Shown here in pieces: positions 1-8,949 of a DNA stretch of 64,000 nucleotides. Position numbers and translations under genes: made by a program. The notes below the pieces were generated by a model. It was not told the DNA's origin and ran no database searches. It was given only the letters and a program-made list of their open reading frames with translations. Position 1 is the stretch's first letter, and every line of letters starts with the position of its first letter. This DNA is from Marinomonas ushuaiensis DSM 15871. GTDB taxonomy: Bacteria; Pseudomonadota; Gammaproteobacteria; Pseudomonadales; Marinomonadaceae. Location of the stretch: assembly GCF_000521805.1 (NCBI RefSeq), contig NZ_JAMB01000002.1:124001-188000 (forward strand), given 5' to 3'.

Positions 1-47
1 CTACACATGCACGACCAATACAAAAAGCCCATAAACAAGGAACACCT

Positions 48-1721
48 ATGACGACATCGGCGAAACAACTACTTCTACTAATCTGTACCAGTCTGGCACT
101 TAGCGCCTGCTCAACACCTCAATCTGGCAAACAGTTTATTGTTGAGCCGCCAAGCGAATCTCAAATAAAAAGCAGCGTAAAAGAGCAAGTCTCACTCACA
201 TTAAATGCCTTCACCCCTGTCGCAGGTCAAGCCCTTCCAAATAACAGTGTACTCGGCGCTTATGAAGCTCGTGACTATGACCCCATTTGGATCAAGAATA
301 AAACCCTCAACATGTCGATCTACAAGCTTGTTGATATTCTTGAGCAGTCTTACACTCACGGTCTAAGCCCTATTCATTATCATGCCGAAATCATCAAAGA
401 ATATTTAGCGCTAAAAAATCCGACGCCACAACAGCTGGCTGAAATGGACGTTATAGCAACTATTGCCTTAGCAAGCTATGCCCATGATTTAAGCAACGGT
501 CGTTACGAGCCACAACTTATTGATCCGAACTGGCAACTGGATGCGCCAAACAACAACTGGAACGACTTACTACACCTTGATTCAGCAACCGATATGGTGA
601 ATTATCTTCAATTACTTGCTCCTCGAAGCCCACAGTACCAAGTACTTCAGAAGTGGCTGGTTTATTACCAAGATTTATCTCTAAAAGAAAAAGACATCTT
701 TGTTACTCCTGGCTCTCTCTTGACGGCTGGCGATGAAGGTCCACGAGTAGCACAATTAAGGGCGCGCCTTGTACAGCTTGGCGACATTCGCTTCTCCACT
801 CGAAAAGTCAACGAAGAGCAATTTGACATTCGACTAAAAGATGCCCTCAAACGTTTTCAACGTCGTCACCATTTATCTGCTGATGGCTCAGCAGGCTCTC
901 AAACAATAGAAATGCTTAATGTCCCTTTAGAAATGAGAGCCAAACAAATAGCTTATAACTTAGAAAGATGGCGCTGGCTACCAAGTGAATTAGAAGCAAA
1001 TCGTATTTGGGTAGATCTAACTAACTACACAGTAGATATGCACCTAAATGGCGAACTCACCTCAATGAAAGTTGTTATAGGTACAACAGAGAGAAAAACA
1101 CCGGTATTTAAAGGCTTAATGACCTACATGGTTACCAATCCAACTTGGCGCGTACCACACCGCATCGCCAGAGAAAATCTATTGCCAAAATTACAAGCTG
1201 ACCCAAACTACCTGGTTAAACATGGCTACAAGGTCTTCTCTAGCTGGAGCATTGGCGCAAAAGAACTAGATTCCACACAAATTAACTGGAAAGAAATTAA
1301 AGAAAATGAAATGCGCTTTCGTTTTGAGCAAACACCTGATGAAGACAATGCAATGGGGCAATATAAATTTATGTTCCCAAACAAAAACGACATCTATTTG
1401 CACGACACACCAGCAAAACACCTATTTAGACAAACTGAAAGAGCTTTCAGTTCTGGCTGTATACGCCTAGAAAATCCTGCGGAATTTGCACAAAAAATAA
1501 CCAAGGGAAGCAATCAATTTAATCAAATGAGAAAAACTCTAAAAGAAGGCAGCAACTCAGTCATTTCATTACCGACATACATTCCTGTGTACCTGATCTA
1601 TTTCACAGCTGCAGCAAATGCGAATGGCATGCCAGAATTCCGCAACGACATTTATGAAAGAGATCCATTAATGGAAGAAGCAATGGGCTACAAACCTTTT
1701 AGAGTAAAGGATTCCATTTAA
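48..1721 (+). CDS. L,D-transpeptidase lipoprotein (YcbB/LdtD-like)
   Basis: Murein L,D-transpeptidase, expected to form 3-3 cross-links or attach proteins to peptidoglycan in the periplasm. The N-terminus is a lipoprotein signal with lipobox L18-S19-A20-C21; Ser at +2 predicts outer-membrane sorting. An N-terminal scaffold region (about 55-210) is followed by a peptidoglycan-binding repeat (about 226-290, GDEGPRVAQL...) and a YkuD catalytic domain (about 315-490) with the motif SSGCIRLENP, catalytic Cys near 471 and the upstream His in YLHDTP. Domain order matches E. coli YcbB/LdtD, and 557 residues is slightly shorter than that protein. A GGAA-type ribosome site precedes the ATG. The gene stands alone and ends at a strong terminator. 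Family certain; the exact LdtD equivalence is inferred. Confidence 0.9.
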   Translation: MTTSAKQLLLLICTSLALSACSTPQSGKQFIVEPPSESQIKSSVKEQVSLTLNAFTPVAGQALPNNSVLGAYEARDYDPIWIKNKTLNMSIYKLVDILEQSYTHGLSPIHYHAEIIKEYLALKNPTPQQLAEMDVIATIALASYAHDLSNGRYEPQLIDPNWQLDAPNNNWNDLLHLDSATDMVNYLQLLAPRSPQYQVLQKWLVYYQDLSLKEKDIFVTPGSLLTAGDEGPRVAQLRARLVQLGDIRFSTRKVNEEQFDIRLKDALKRFQRRHHLSADGSAGSQTIEMLNVPLEMRAKQIAYNLERWRWLPSELEANRIWVDLTNYTVDMHLNGELTSMKVVIGTTERKTPVFKGLMTYMVTNPTWRVPHRIARENLLPKLQADPNYLVKHGYKVFSSWSIGAKELDSTQINWKEIKENEMRFRFEQTPDEDNAMGQYKFMFPNKNDIYLHDTPAKHLFRQTERAFSSGCIRLENPAEFAQKITKGSNQFNQMRKTLKEGSNSVISLPTYIPVYLIYFTAAANANGMPEFRNDIYERDPLMEEAMGYKPFRVKDSI

Positions 1722-1754
1722 CCTACAACACCACAGAACGTCATTGCATCAAAT

Positions 1755-1794
1755 AAAAAGCCCTATAAATCACGATGATTTTATAGGGCTTTTT
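1755..1794. terminator. Bidirectional rho-independent terminator
   Basis: Perfect 15-bp inverted repeat (1755-1769 with 1780-1794) around a 10-nt loop, with A-rich and T-rich flanks on both sides. It lies between the convergent L,D-transpeptidase and rlmM genes and can end both transcripts. Confidence 0.9.
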
Positions 1795-1842
1795 ATTGTT
1801 TACTTAAGAAACTAACCACAAAGACATTCGTCAGTATTTTAG

Positions 1843-2895
1843 TTACTTAACCATAATACAAACAGTGATTTCCTCACGGTCATGATAAAGGTGCTTAACT
1901 TGATAGTTGTATCGAACACCCGCTTTTTTCAACAAATCATCAATAGCCTGCAAACACAAAGACACTTCTTGATAACGTTTCTTCATCGGTAATTTCAAGT
2001 TAAAAATGGCTCGTCGAGTCCAACCACTTGCCAACCACTTAGCCATTAATTCAGCCACCTTGATTGGGCGCTCAACCATATCACACACCAGCCAATCTAC
2101 AGTATAAGGTGGTTCATACTTAAAACCATCCGCTTTTTCGTGCTCCACCAACCCGGTAGACATCAATTCTTTTTGCATTGGACCATTATCAATCGCAATA
2201 ACATGAATGCCTTTTTTAACAAATTGATAAGTCCAACCTCCTGGCGCAGCACCCAAATCAACCGCTGTCATCCCTTCAATAAGATCCTCTTCAAGCTTTT
2301 GCTCTGGAACAAACTGCAAAAAAGCCTCTTCTAATTTTAAAGTAGAACGGCTTGGCCCCGCTGCTGGAAAACGTAAGCGACGAATCCCCATAGGAAACTC
2401 ACTACGACAAACAGCATAAGACACCCCCAAATAAGCCGCCTCTCCGCTTAACATGAAAACATGATGCCTTACTCCAACGGCTTTATTGCGTAGCACGCCC
2501 GATTTCTTCCAACCTTCTTTCAGAGGTTTATCAAGCTTTTTAATCAGCCCGGATAGCGCTTTTGCTTCATTCGTATCTGCAGTTTCGATCCAAATTTCTT
2601 CAGCCAAAGGCAAAGCTCTAGCGGCCTCCAGTAAAGACTCAACACGCTTGCCCTGCTCTAACTCAATAACATCATTTACCGCAATAATCTGACGAGCAAA
2701 AATAAGACGATTAAATCTCAATTGCTGAATAAGCAACTCACCGGCATCTGCTTGGTCAAAGTTATAAACAACATAACCCGCGTCAGGTACCACCTTTGCG
2801 TAGCCATAAAAGCCTTTATTGCTGGCAACTTCCGCTAATTCTGCCGCGCAATCTTTTTCAAAACCTTGACGACAGTAAACCAATACATTCTTCAT
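1843..2895 (-). CDS. rlmM: 23S rRNA C2498 2'-O-ribose methyltransferase RlmM
   Basis: Cytoplasmic SAM-dependent enzyme that methylates the ribose of C2498 in 23S rRNA. At 350 residues it matches RlmM. An N-terminal THUMP-like region (about 1-170) precedes a Rossmann methyltransferase domain with the SAM loop DLGAAPGGWTY (about 214-224) and the downstream DMVERP and NLKLPMKKR segments, which supply the Asp and Lys of the family's K-D-K-type active site. The start opens with MKNVLVYCRQGFE, typical of RlmM. Its ATG overlaps the stop of the upstream pseudouridine synthase gene, so the two rRNA/RNA modification genes form an operon. Confidence 0.95.
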   Translation of the reverse strand: MKNVLVYCRQGFEKDCAAELAEVASNKGFYGYAKVVPDAGYVVYNFDQADAGELLIQQLRFNRLIFARQIIAVNDVIELEQGKRVESLLEAARALPLAEEIWIETADTNEAKALSGLIKKLDKPLKEGWKKSGVLRNKAVGVRHHVFMLSGEAAYLGVSYAVCRSEFPMGIRRLRFPAAGPSRSTLKLEEAFLQFVPEQKLEEDLIEGMTAVDLGAAPGGWTYQFVKKGIHVIAIDNGPMQKELMSTGLVEHEKADGFKYEPPYTVDWLVCDMVERPIKVAELMAKWLASGWTRRAIFNLKLPMKKRYQEVSLCLQAIDDLLKKAGVRYNYQVKHLYHDREEITVCIMVK

Positions 2896-3614
2896 TAAAT
2901 TTCCTTCTCAGTCCGAGCTAACGGATGCTGAGTTATATTAATTACCTTCTTAGAAGGCCACTTCAATAGCGACTCATCAAAATGAGCAACAACAAAACTA
3001 GATAACTCAGGTGAAAAACATTCACCTGAGGTTGGAAGGCAAAGGTATTTTTTAGTCTCCCCATCCCATTCAAACTGTATAGAGTAAGCATGTAAATACC
3101 CTCTATCGGATACTGAACCACCATATCTAGCATCACCTAAAATAGGAGAACCTACGCTTTTCAATGCAACTCGTATTTGGTGTGTTTTACCGGTTAAAGG
3201 CCTAATAATAAAAAGTCTTATCCCTTCAAAAGAAGTCGAAAAAAACTGACTGACCGCAAGATTTTCATTTTGCTGAGTCAACTTCCACTGACCTCTTCTA
3301 CTTGTCGCCATGCCACCAGAAACAGTACCTTGTTTCTTTTTAGGCTTACGTTCTGATAGCGCTAAATACCGTTTTTCCATCTCATGCTTTTCAAACATTT
3401 TACCGAATAAAGATGCGGCCTGAACATGACAAGCAACGATAAGCAAACCAGAAGTCAATTTATCTAAACGGTGAACAGGAAAAAAGGTATTGTCTGGGTA
3501 AGACATCGATAAAGCCTGCATCACACCAAGCTCTTCGGACTCCGCATGAAAACTCATGCCCGCAGGCTTATCAATTACCCAATAATCATCACAACGAAAT
3601 AAAATCTGGAGCAA
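2895..3614 (-). CDS. RluA-family pseudouridine synthase
   Basis: RNA pseudouridine synthase of the RluA/TruC family. The catalytic motif HRLDKLTSGLLI is present with Asp about residue 51, followed by the typical RPLTGKTHQIRVAL segment and LGDARYGG. At 239 residues it has no S4 domain, like TruC or the small Rlu paralogues; the RNA target cannot be read from the sequence. It is translationally coupled to rlmM downstream (1-nt overlap), which suggests co-expression of RNA-modifying enzymes. Confidence 0.87.
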   Translation of the reverse strand: MLQILFRCDDYWVIDKPAGMSFHAESEELGVMQALSMSYPDNTFFPVHRLDKLTSGLLIVACHVQAASLFGKMFEKHEMEKRYLALSERKPKKKQGTVSGGMATSRRGQWKLTQQNENLAVSQFFSTSFEGIRLFIIRPLTGKTHQIRVALKSVGSPILGDARYGGSVSDRGYLHAYSIQFEWDGETKKYLCLPTSGECFSPELSSFVVAHFDESLLKWPSKKVINITQHPLARTEKEI

Positions 3615-3716
3615 ACTTGCCTCATCACGAATAAATAAAGGAAAAATTGATTAGCTAACAAGCTTATCCACAGAGAAAGTGGACAACTCATATGTCAACA
3701 AAGAAATAAATATTTT

Positions 3717-4829
3717 TTAGTATTCAGACTGAATAAAAATTCGATTTCGTCCATTACGCTTGGCACTGTATAGGCCTTTATCTGCCTGAGCCAATATTTC
3801 TTCATAACGAGACACATCAGGGGTAATCGCGGCTAACCCAGCACTTATAGTAACTGGAATAACAACACCTTGTTCGGTTTCAACAAGCATTTCCTCAACA
3901 CTTTTACGTATATTTTCTACAACTACTTCAGCCTGATTCAAGTTGATATCACGCATAATAACAATAAACTCTTCGCCGCCATAACGGCCTATTTCATCTT
4001 GTGGACGTATAGCAGAACTCATGACTTTCGCGATTTGAGACAATGCTAAATCACCAGCTTCATGCCCATAAGTATCATTGATTTTCTTAAAATGATCCAA
4101 ATCAATAATAGCGAAGACACACGACAATCCATTGATAACGGAATCTGCAAAAATATTTACGGCATCAGCCAATACTTTTCGTCGATTAGACAATCCTGTT
4201 AATTCGTCCATCTCAGCTAATGTTCGTAAATGACTATTAACCGATTTTAATCGGCTTATAACCAAGTTAATAACGACAGCCACATAAAAAGAAACAAAGA
4301 GAAACACCGTGACCGCAACAACGTTTTGACTTTCTGCTGTTATATGCAATCCTTCTATCGTTAAAAATTCACAGATTAGAAAAAGAACCACGGAACTAAT
4401 AACAACAGAATGTTTAATAAAGCGCTGATCAGCCCTAAAAACAATCACACCATAAATAAGAACATTCACAAAAAGCCAATGAAAATCACTGCTATCACCA
4501 AAATAAAAGAAACTTAGAACGAACACCTGAACACTAGAAACAATCGGCATTAATACCTGCGCGCGCTCATAGTATCCACTATAGCTATAACGCCAACCAA
4601 GCAACCCTAACGATAAACAAACGAAGGAAAAAGAAGCTAAAAAAAACATTTGAAAGAAAACGAATAAAAAAAGTACGATCAAGCAACCAGAGCAAAAAGC
4701 CAAATAAGAAAAGCTTACGACATGCTTCTGATTAAGATCATTGCCAAAGTCATCGGCAAAACCAAGATTAAGCAATTTATCTATTAATTTTTTAATTGTG
4801 TTAAACACAGCATTCCTAATTAAAATCAA
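3717..4829 (-). CDS. Membrane-bound diguanylate cyclase (GGDEF)
   Basis: Predicted c-di-GMP synthase. About six hydrophobic segments fill residues 40-200 and anchor the protein in the inner membrane with no obvious large periplasmic sensor. The C-terminal GGDEF domain starts at LAEMDELTGLSNRR (about 205) and carries an intact active-site GGEEF motif (about 283-287), so it should be catalytic. An RPQD inhibitory-site motif (RxxD) sits five residues before GGEEF, predicting product inhibition. Single gene with its own promoter region; the signal it senses is unknown. Confidence 0.9.
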   Translation of the reverse strand: MILIRNAVFNTIKKLIDKLLNLGFADDFGNDLNQKHVVSFSYLAFCSGCLIVLFLFVFFQMFFLASFSFVCLSLGLLGWRYSYSGYYERAQVLMPIVSSVQVFVLSFFYFGDSSDFHWLFVNVLIYGVIVFRADQRFIKHSVVISSVVLFLICEFLTIEGLHITAESQNVVAVTVFLFVSFYVAVVINLVISRLKSVNSHLRTLAEMDELTGLSNRRKVLADAVNIFADSVINGLSCVFAIIDLDHFKKINDTYGHEAGDLALSQIAKVMSSAIRPQDEIGRYGGEEFIVIMRDINLNQAEVVVENIRKSVEEMLVETEQGVVIPVTISAGLAAITPDVSRYEEILAQADKGLYSAKRNGRNRIFIQSEY

Positions 4830-5332
4830 ACACGTACTAATGCATTTGATAAGAGATAAATTTTTGTTAAGTATATTGAAGGCAAAATTCTACAGAATCA
4901 CGCTCGATTTTTCTATTAATTCAAACGCAATAACAACTTAATCAAAGCACTAATTGAAAAATTGAGGCCTAGAAGGCATATTCGCACCTTCCTTAGAGAC
5001 AAGTAGATTCAGTTTCCGTATCCTACGCACCCAAAAACAGACTTACAAATTAATATTGAACTGTATTTACAATATCATTGGCATGGATATTGATTAAAGC
5101 AATTACATATTAAAGAAGAGATTCGAAAACATTAACTAATCGGTCAACAAAACAATTTTCGCACCATTATAAACCTAAAGATGAAGCGGAAGTCCAAAGT
5201 GGTGCGGTTTCTGTTTTGTAGAAACTGTCTTTTTAGCAAATAGCTAAATCGTCGATTATCTCAGTTCAGAATCTAAAAACAGTAAGAGCATTTTCATATA
5301 ACACTTAACTCTGAAAACAAGGTGCTAAGACA
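4830..5332. other. 503-nt non-coding region between divergent genes, with structured leader
   Basis: AT-rich region between the diguanylate cyclase (leftward) and the purine ABC operon (rightward). It must hold both promoters. No protein gene is supported. The main visible structure is the tandem stem arrangement at 5160-5225 described separately. Confidence 0.6.
5160..5234 (+). promoter_or_regulatory. Possible structured 5' leader (stem plus terminator-like hairpin)
   Basis: A 7-bp stem (5160-5166 with 5200-5206) encloses 33 nt and is followed directly by a second hairpin (5207-5212 with 5220-5225) and a T-rich run ending near 5234. This aptamer-then-terminator geometry, about 100 nt ahead of the importer genes, resembles a transcription-attenuating riboswitch. 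I could not match it to a known purine aptamer consensus, so the regulatory role is inference only. Confidence 0.3.
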
Positions 5333-6877
5333 TTGAAAAAAAATAATCCGATATCGCGCCTTGAACTTGCGAATATCACCAAGCAATACCCTGGGTGCCT
5401 CGCGAATGACAATATCAGTATCACTCTAATGCCTGGTGAGATACATGCATTATTAGGTGAAAACGGTGCTGGTAAAAGTACATTGGTCAAAACAATCTAC
5501 GGTATTGTTGCGCCAGACAAGGGTGACATTATTTGGGATGGGAAAGAAGTTAGTATAAAGTCACCTTCTGTTGCTCGTGACCTAGGCATTGGTATGGTGT
5601 TCCAACATTTCTCTTTATTCGAAACCATGACTGTCAGCCAAAACATTGAGTTATGCCTTAGTAAAATACAACTGAATAAAATTGGTGATCTAGCCAAAAG
5701 AATCACTCAACTCTCAGAAGAATATGGCTTAAACGTTGACCCAAATCGATATGTACACTCTCTTTCTATTGGCGAAAGACAACGTGTTGAAATCATGCGC
5801 TGCCTTGTTCAATCGGTAAAGCTGCTTATTTTAGATGAACCAACTTCCGTTCTAACACCACAAGAAGTCTCTGGACTGTTTAACGTCTTACGTACCCTTT
5901 CGAAAGAAGGCTGTAGCATTTTATTTATCAGCCACAAACTTCATGAAGTTACCGAGGTTTGCCATAAAGCAACCATTCTTCGTGGAGGAAAAGTTGTCGA
6001 CACTTGTATTCCGAGTGAAGAAACTCCTGCCACTATTGCTAAAATGATGGTTGGCGACCTGGCAGATCAAGACGCTGGTTATTCGAAAAAAGAAGGTACT
6101 ATTACAGTTTTTAATGTAACCGACTTGTCTTTACCTTCTAAACAACCATTTGGCACAGAGCTAAAAAACATCAACTTTGATCTAAAAGCTGGCGAAATAT
6201 TAGGTATCGCTGGTGTTGCAGGTAACGGCCAAGACGAATTAATGGCGATCATAAGTGGTGAAGACGAACGAAATGTCAAAAACGCCTTTACATTAGGCAA
6301 GCTTAAGATTGGACATTTACACGCTGGCGAAAGACGACAGTTAGGCATGGCCTACGTACCAGAAGAAAGACTTGGTCGTGGTGCAGTGCCAGACATGAGC
6401 CTAACAGAAAATACGCTACTAACTCACAGTACAGGCTTTGTTAAAAACGGTTTAGTGCAATGGCAGAGCATCAAAGAATATACGTCTGAGCTTATCAGTA
6501 AGTACAAGGTCAAATGTCACGGTGAATTTTCCGAAGCTCAAAGCTTAAGTGGCGGTAATTTACAAAAATTCATCATGGGTCGAGAAATTGGCCAGCATCC
6601 CAAAGTATTAATCTGCGCTCACCCTACATGGGGAGTTGATGTTGGTGCCGCACTTGCGATTCACCAAGCATTGCTAGAGCTTCGTGATCAAGGCGCAGCG
6701 ATTCTACTTATTTCAGAAGACATAGATGAGCTTTTTCTCTTAGCCGATCGAATGGCCGCTGTCTGTGATGGCTATTTGTCGCCATTGATAAAAACAGAGG
6801 AAACCAACATTGACCAAATAGGCCAATGGATGGCCGGTACCTTTATTAACACAGCAGTCCAAGAGGCTCAGGCATGA
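5333..6877 (+). CDS. BMP-type purine/nucleoside ABC importer, ATPase
   Basis: Energises uptake with the two permeases and the BMP receptor downstream. It has two ABC domains in one chain, as in the sugar/nucleoside (YufO/NupA) class. Domain 1 has Walker A GENGAGKST, signature LSIGERQR and Walker B LLILDEPTS. Domain 2 (from about residue 255) has a degenerate Walker A (GVAGNGQDEL), a good LSGGNLQK signature and a degenerate Walker B reading VLICAHPTWG, so only one composite site is likely catalytic. The start is TTG at 5333, in frame with the conserved N-terminus. The stop overlaps the next start (ATGA type). Substrate is inferred from the family and the deaminase gene downstream. Confidence 0.9.
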   Translation: MKKNNPISRLELANITKQYPGCLANDNISITLMPGEIHALLGENGAGKSTLVKTIYGIVAPDKGDIIWDGKEVSIKSPSVARDLGIGMVFQHFSLFETMTVSQNIELCLSKIQLNKIGDLAKRITQLSEEYGLNVDPNRYVHSLSIGERQRVEIMRCLVQSVKLLILDEPTSVLTPQEVSGLFNVLRTLSKEGCSILFISHKLHEVTEVCHKATILRGGKVVDTCIPSEETPATIAKMMVGDLADQDAGYSKKEGTITVFNVTDLSLPSKQPFGTELKNINFDLKAGEILGIAGVAGNGQDELMAIISGEDERNVKNAFTLGKLKIGHLHAGERRQLGMAYVPEERLGRGAVPDMSLTENTLLTHSTGFVKNGLVQWQSIKEYTSELISKYKVKCHGEFSEAQSLSGGNLQKFIMGREIGQHPKVLICAHPTWGVDVGAALAIHQALLELRDQGAAILLISEDIDELFLLADRMAAVCDGYLSPLIKTEETNIDQIGQWMAGTFINTAVQEAQA

Positions 6878-7941
6878 TCCGTATTCAAGCTCGCACAGAG
6901 CCAAGTTCTTTAATGAAAGTAGCTTCACCGCTGCTCGCTATCGTACTGACCTTAATCTTTGGTGCTATTTTATTTTCTGCCATCGGGAAATCACCGGTAC
7001 AAGCCTTGCAGGTTTTGCTCATTGCGCCATTAGCAGACAGCTACAATATTGGTGAAATGTTCGTAAAAATGGGCCCTCTTCTACTCTGTGCAGTAGGCTT
7101 ATCATTATGCTATCGCGCTAACATGTGGAATATAGGTGCAGAAGGTCAGCTGCTAGCTGGCGCATTAGGCGGTTCGGCTATGGCGCTTTACTTCATCGAT
7201 TCTGAATCCACATTTGCACTTCCAATTACCTTATTGGCTGGTATTGCTTCCGGTATGATTTGGGCAGCGGTTCCGACTTTCTTAAAACTGCGCTACAACT
7301 CAAACCTGATCTTAACCACGATTATGTTTAATTATATCGCTCTGTATCTTCTTATCTGGTCCGTTCATGGCCCACTAAGAGACCCTGATGGTTATGGCTT
7401 TCCAGAATCTGCTCTGTTTTCTGACATCACATTACTGCCAACATTATTTGAAGGCAGTCGAATTCATCTTGGCATTCTGTTCGCTGTTCTTTCTGGCATC
7501 ATAGGTTGGTTTATTCTAAGCAAAACACATCTTGGCTTCCAAATACGTGTTTTCGGTGCTGACGAGCCAGCGGCAAGATACGCAGGTTTTAGCGGTAAGA
7601 AATTAAGCTGGTTTGTGATGTTATTCGCAGGTGCTTTAGCGGGTTTAGCCGGTGTAAGCGAGACCACAGGCCCAATTGGCCAGCTCACACCTAATATTTC
7701 CCCTGGTTACGGTTATTCCGCCATCATTGTTGCTTACCTAGGTAGATTACATCCTATCGGCGCCATTATTGCCGCTGCTTTTATGGCGGTACTTTATATG
7801 GGAGGTGAGCTGGCTCAAATCGAAATGGGTATTCCAGTCGCTGTTATCAGTATGTTTCAAGGCGTTTTATTGTTCTTCTTACTGGCTTGTGACTTTTTCA
7901 TTAATAATCGCCTCTCACTCACTAACCAAGCGACAAACTAG
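6874..7941 (+). CDS. BMP-type purine/nucleoside ABC importer, permease 1
   Basis: Inner-membrane permease of the BPD_transp_2 family (YufP-like), 355 residues with about eight to ten hydrophobic segments. It contains the conserved GLSLCYRANMWNIGAEGQL stretch, the hallmark of the nucleoside/simple-sugar permeases. It overlaps the ATPase gene by 4 nt and is followed 9 nt later by the second permease, so translation is coupled. It should pair with that permease as a heterodimer. Confidence 0.9.
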   Translation: MIRIQARTEPSSLMKVASPLLAIVLTLIFGAILFSAIGKSPVQALQVLLIAPLADSYNIGEMFVKMGPLLLCAVGLSLCYRANMWNIGAEGQLLAGALGGSAMALYFIDSESTFALPITLLAGIASGMIWAAVPTFLKLRYNSNLILTTIMFNYIALYLLIWSVHGPLRDPDGYGFPESALFSDITLLPTLFEGSRIHLGILFAVLSGIIGWFILSKTHLGFQIRVFGADEPAARYAGFSGKKLSWFVMLFAGALAGLAGVSETTGPIGQLTPNISPGYGYSAIIVAYLGRLHPIGAIIAAAFMAVLYMGGELAQIEMGIPVAVISMFQGVLLFFLLACDFFINNRLSLTNQATN

Positions 7942-7950
7942 GAGCTTATT

Positions 7951-8883
7951 TTGGACGCAGATCTAATAGTACAAATATTATTTGCCGCCATTAAAACTGG
8001 CACCCCTTTACTTTTTATCGCTTTGGGCGAGGTTATTTGCGAAAAGTCTGGCGTATTAAACCTTGGTCAAGAAGGCATGATGCTTATGGGCGCGGTGGTT
8101 GGCTTTCTTGCTGCGTATGGCTCAGGAAATATGGGCTTTGGTATTCTCGCAGCTATGGCGATGGGTTCTATTATGAGCTTAATTTTTGCCGTGTTAGTTC
8201 TTCATATTGGTGCGAATCAAGTAGCAACCGGCCTTGCCTTAACCATTTTTGGTACTGGACTAAGCGCCTTCATTGGTGCGGACTTTGTTGGTCAAACGAT
8301 TCAAGGTTTCCAGCCAATCGCTATCCCATTACTTTCTGATATTCCTTATGTTGGTCGAATTCTGTTTAGTCACGATATCTTGGTGTATTTTTCTTTCTTC
8401 ATGACCGCTCTATTGGTTTATGTTGTTAACAAGACGCGTATTGGCCTAACTCTCAAAGCGGTAGGTGAAAACCCTCATGCGGCTAATGCCATTGGTATTA
8501 AGGTACTAAGAGTCCGCTATTTATCCGTCATGTTCGGTGGAGCAATGGCTGGAACCGCCGGCGCTTATATGTCTTTGGTTTACACACCGATGTGGGTAGA
8601 AGGTATGACGGCTGGACGTGGCTGGATCGCATTGGCTCTTGTTGTCTTCGCATCATGGCGTGTAGGTCGCATTATGCTAGGCGCTTACTTATTCGGACTG
8701 GCAAGTATTATGCATTTGGTTTTACAAGGTCTAGGCTGGTCTATCTCTCCTAACTTACTTGCCATGCTGCCTTATGTCGCAACCGTCCTAGTCATGGTTA
8801 TTATTGGCGCGGATCACTTTAAAGAAAAGCTACTTGCCCCTCGGTCTCTCGGCAAGCCCTTTAACCCAAGAAACATGGCATAA
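7951..8883 (+). CDS. BMP-type purine/nucleoside ABC importer, permease 2
   Basis: Second membrane subunit (YufQ-like), 310 residues, with the family stretch GEVICEKSGVLNLGQEGMM near the N-terminus and repeated hydrophobic helices. The start is TTG at 7951 preceded by an AGGAGC ribosome site 5 nt away; no ATG fits better. It closes the permease pair and precedes the receptor gene by 66 nt. Confidence 0.9.
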   Translation: MDADLIVQILFAAIKTGTPLLFIALGEVICEKSGVLNLGQEGMMLMGAVVGFLAAYGSGNMGFGILAAMAMGSIMSLIFAVLVLHIGANQVATGLALTIFGTGLSAFIGADFVGQTIQGFQPIAIPLLSDIPYVGRILFSHDILVYFSFFMTALLVYVVNKTRIGLTLKAVGENPHAANAIGIKVLRVRYLSVMFGGAMAGTAGAYMSLVYTPMWVEGMTAGRGWIALALVVFASWRVGRIMLGAYLFGLASIMHLVLQGLGWSISPNLLAMLPYVATVLVMVIIGADHFKEKLLAPRSLGKPFNPRNMA

Positions 8884-8949
8884 CGCCTACTTTTTCAATA
8901 TCACTTCATGATTGAAGAAAACGCCTTCGGGCACAAATAGGAGCTAAAA

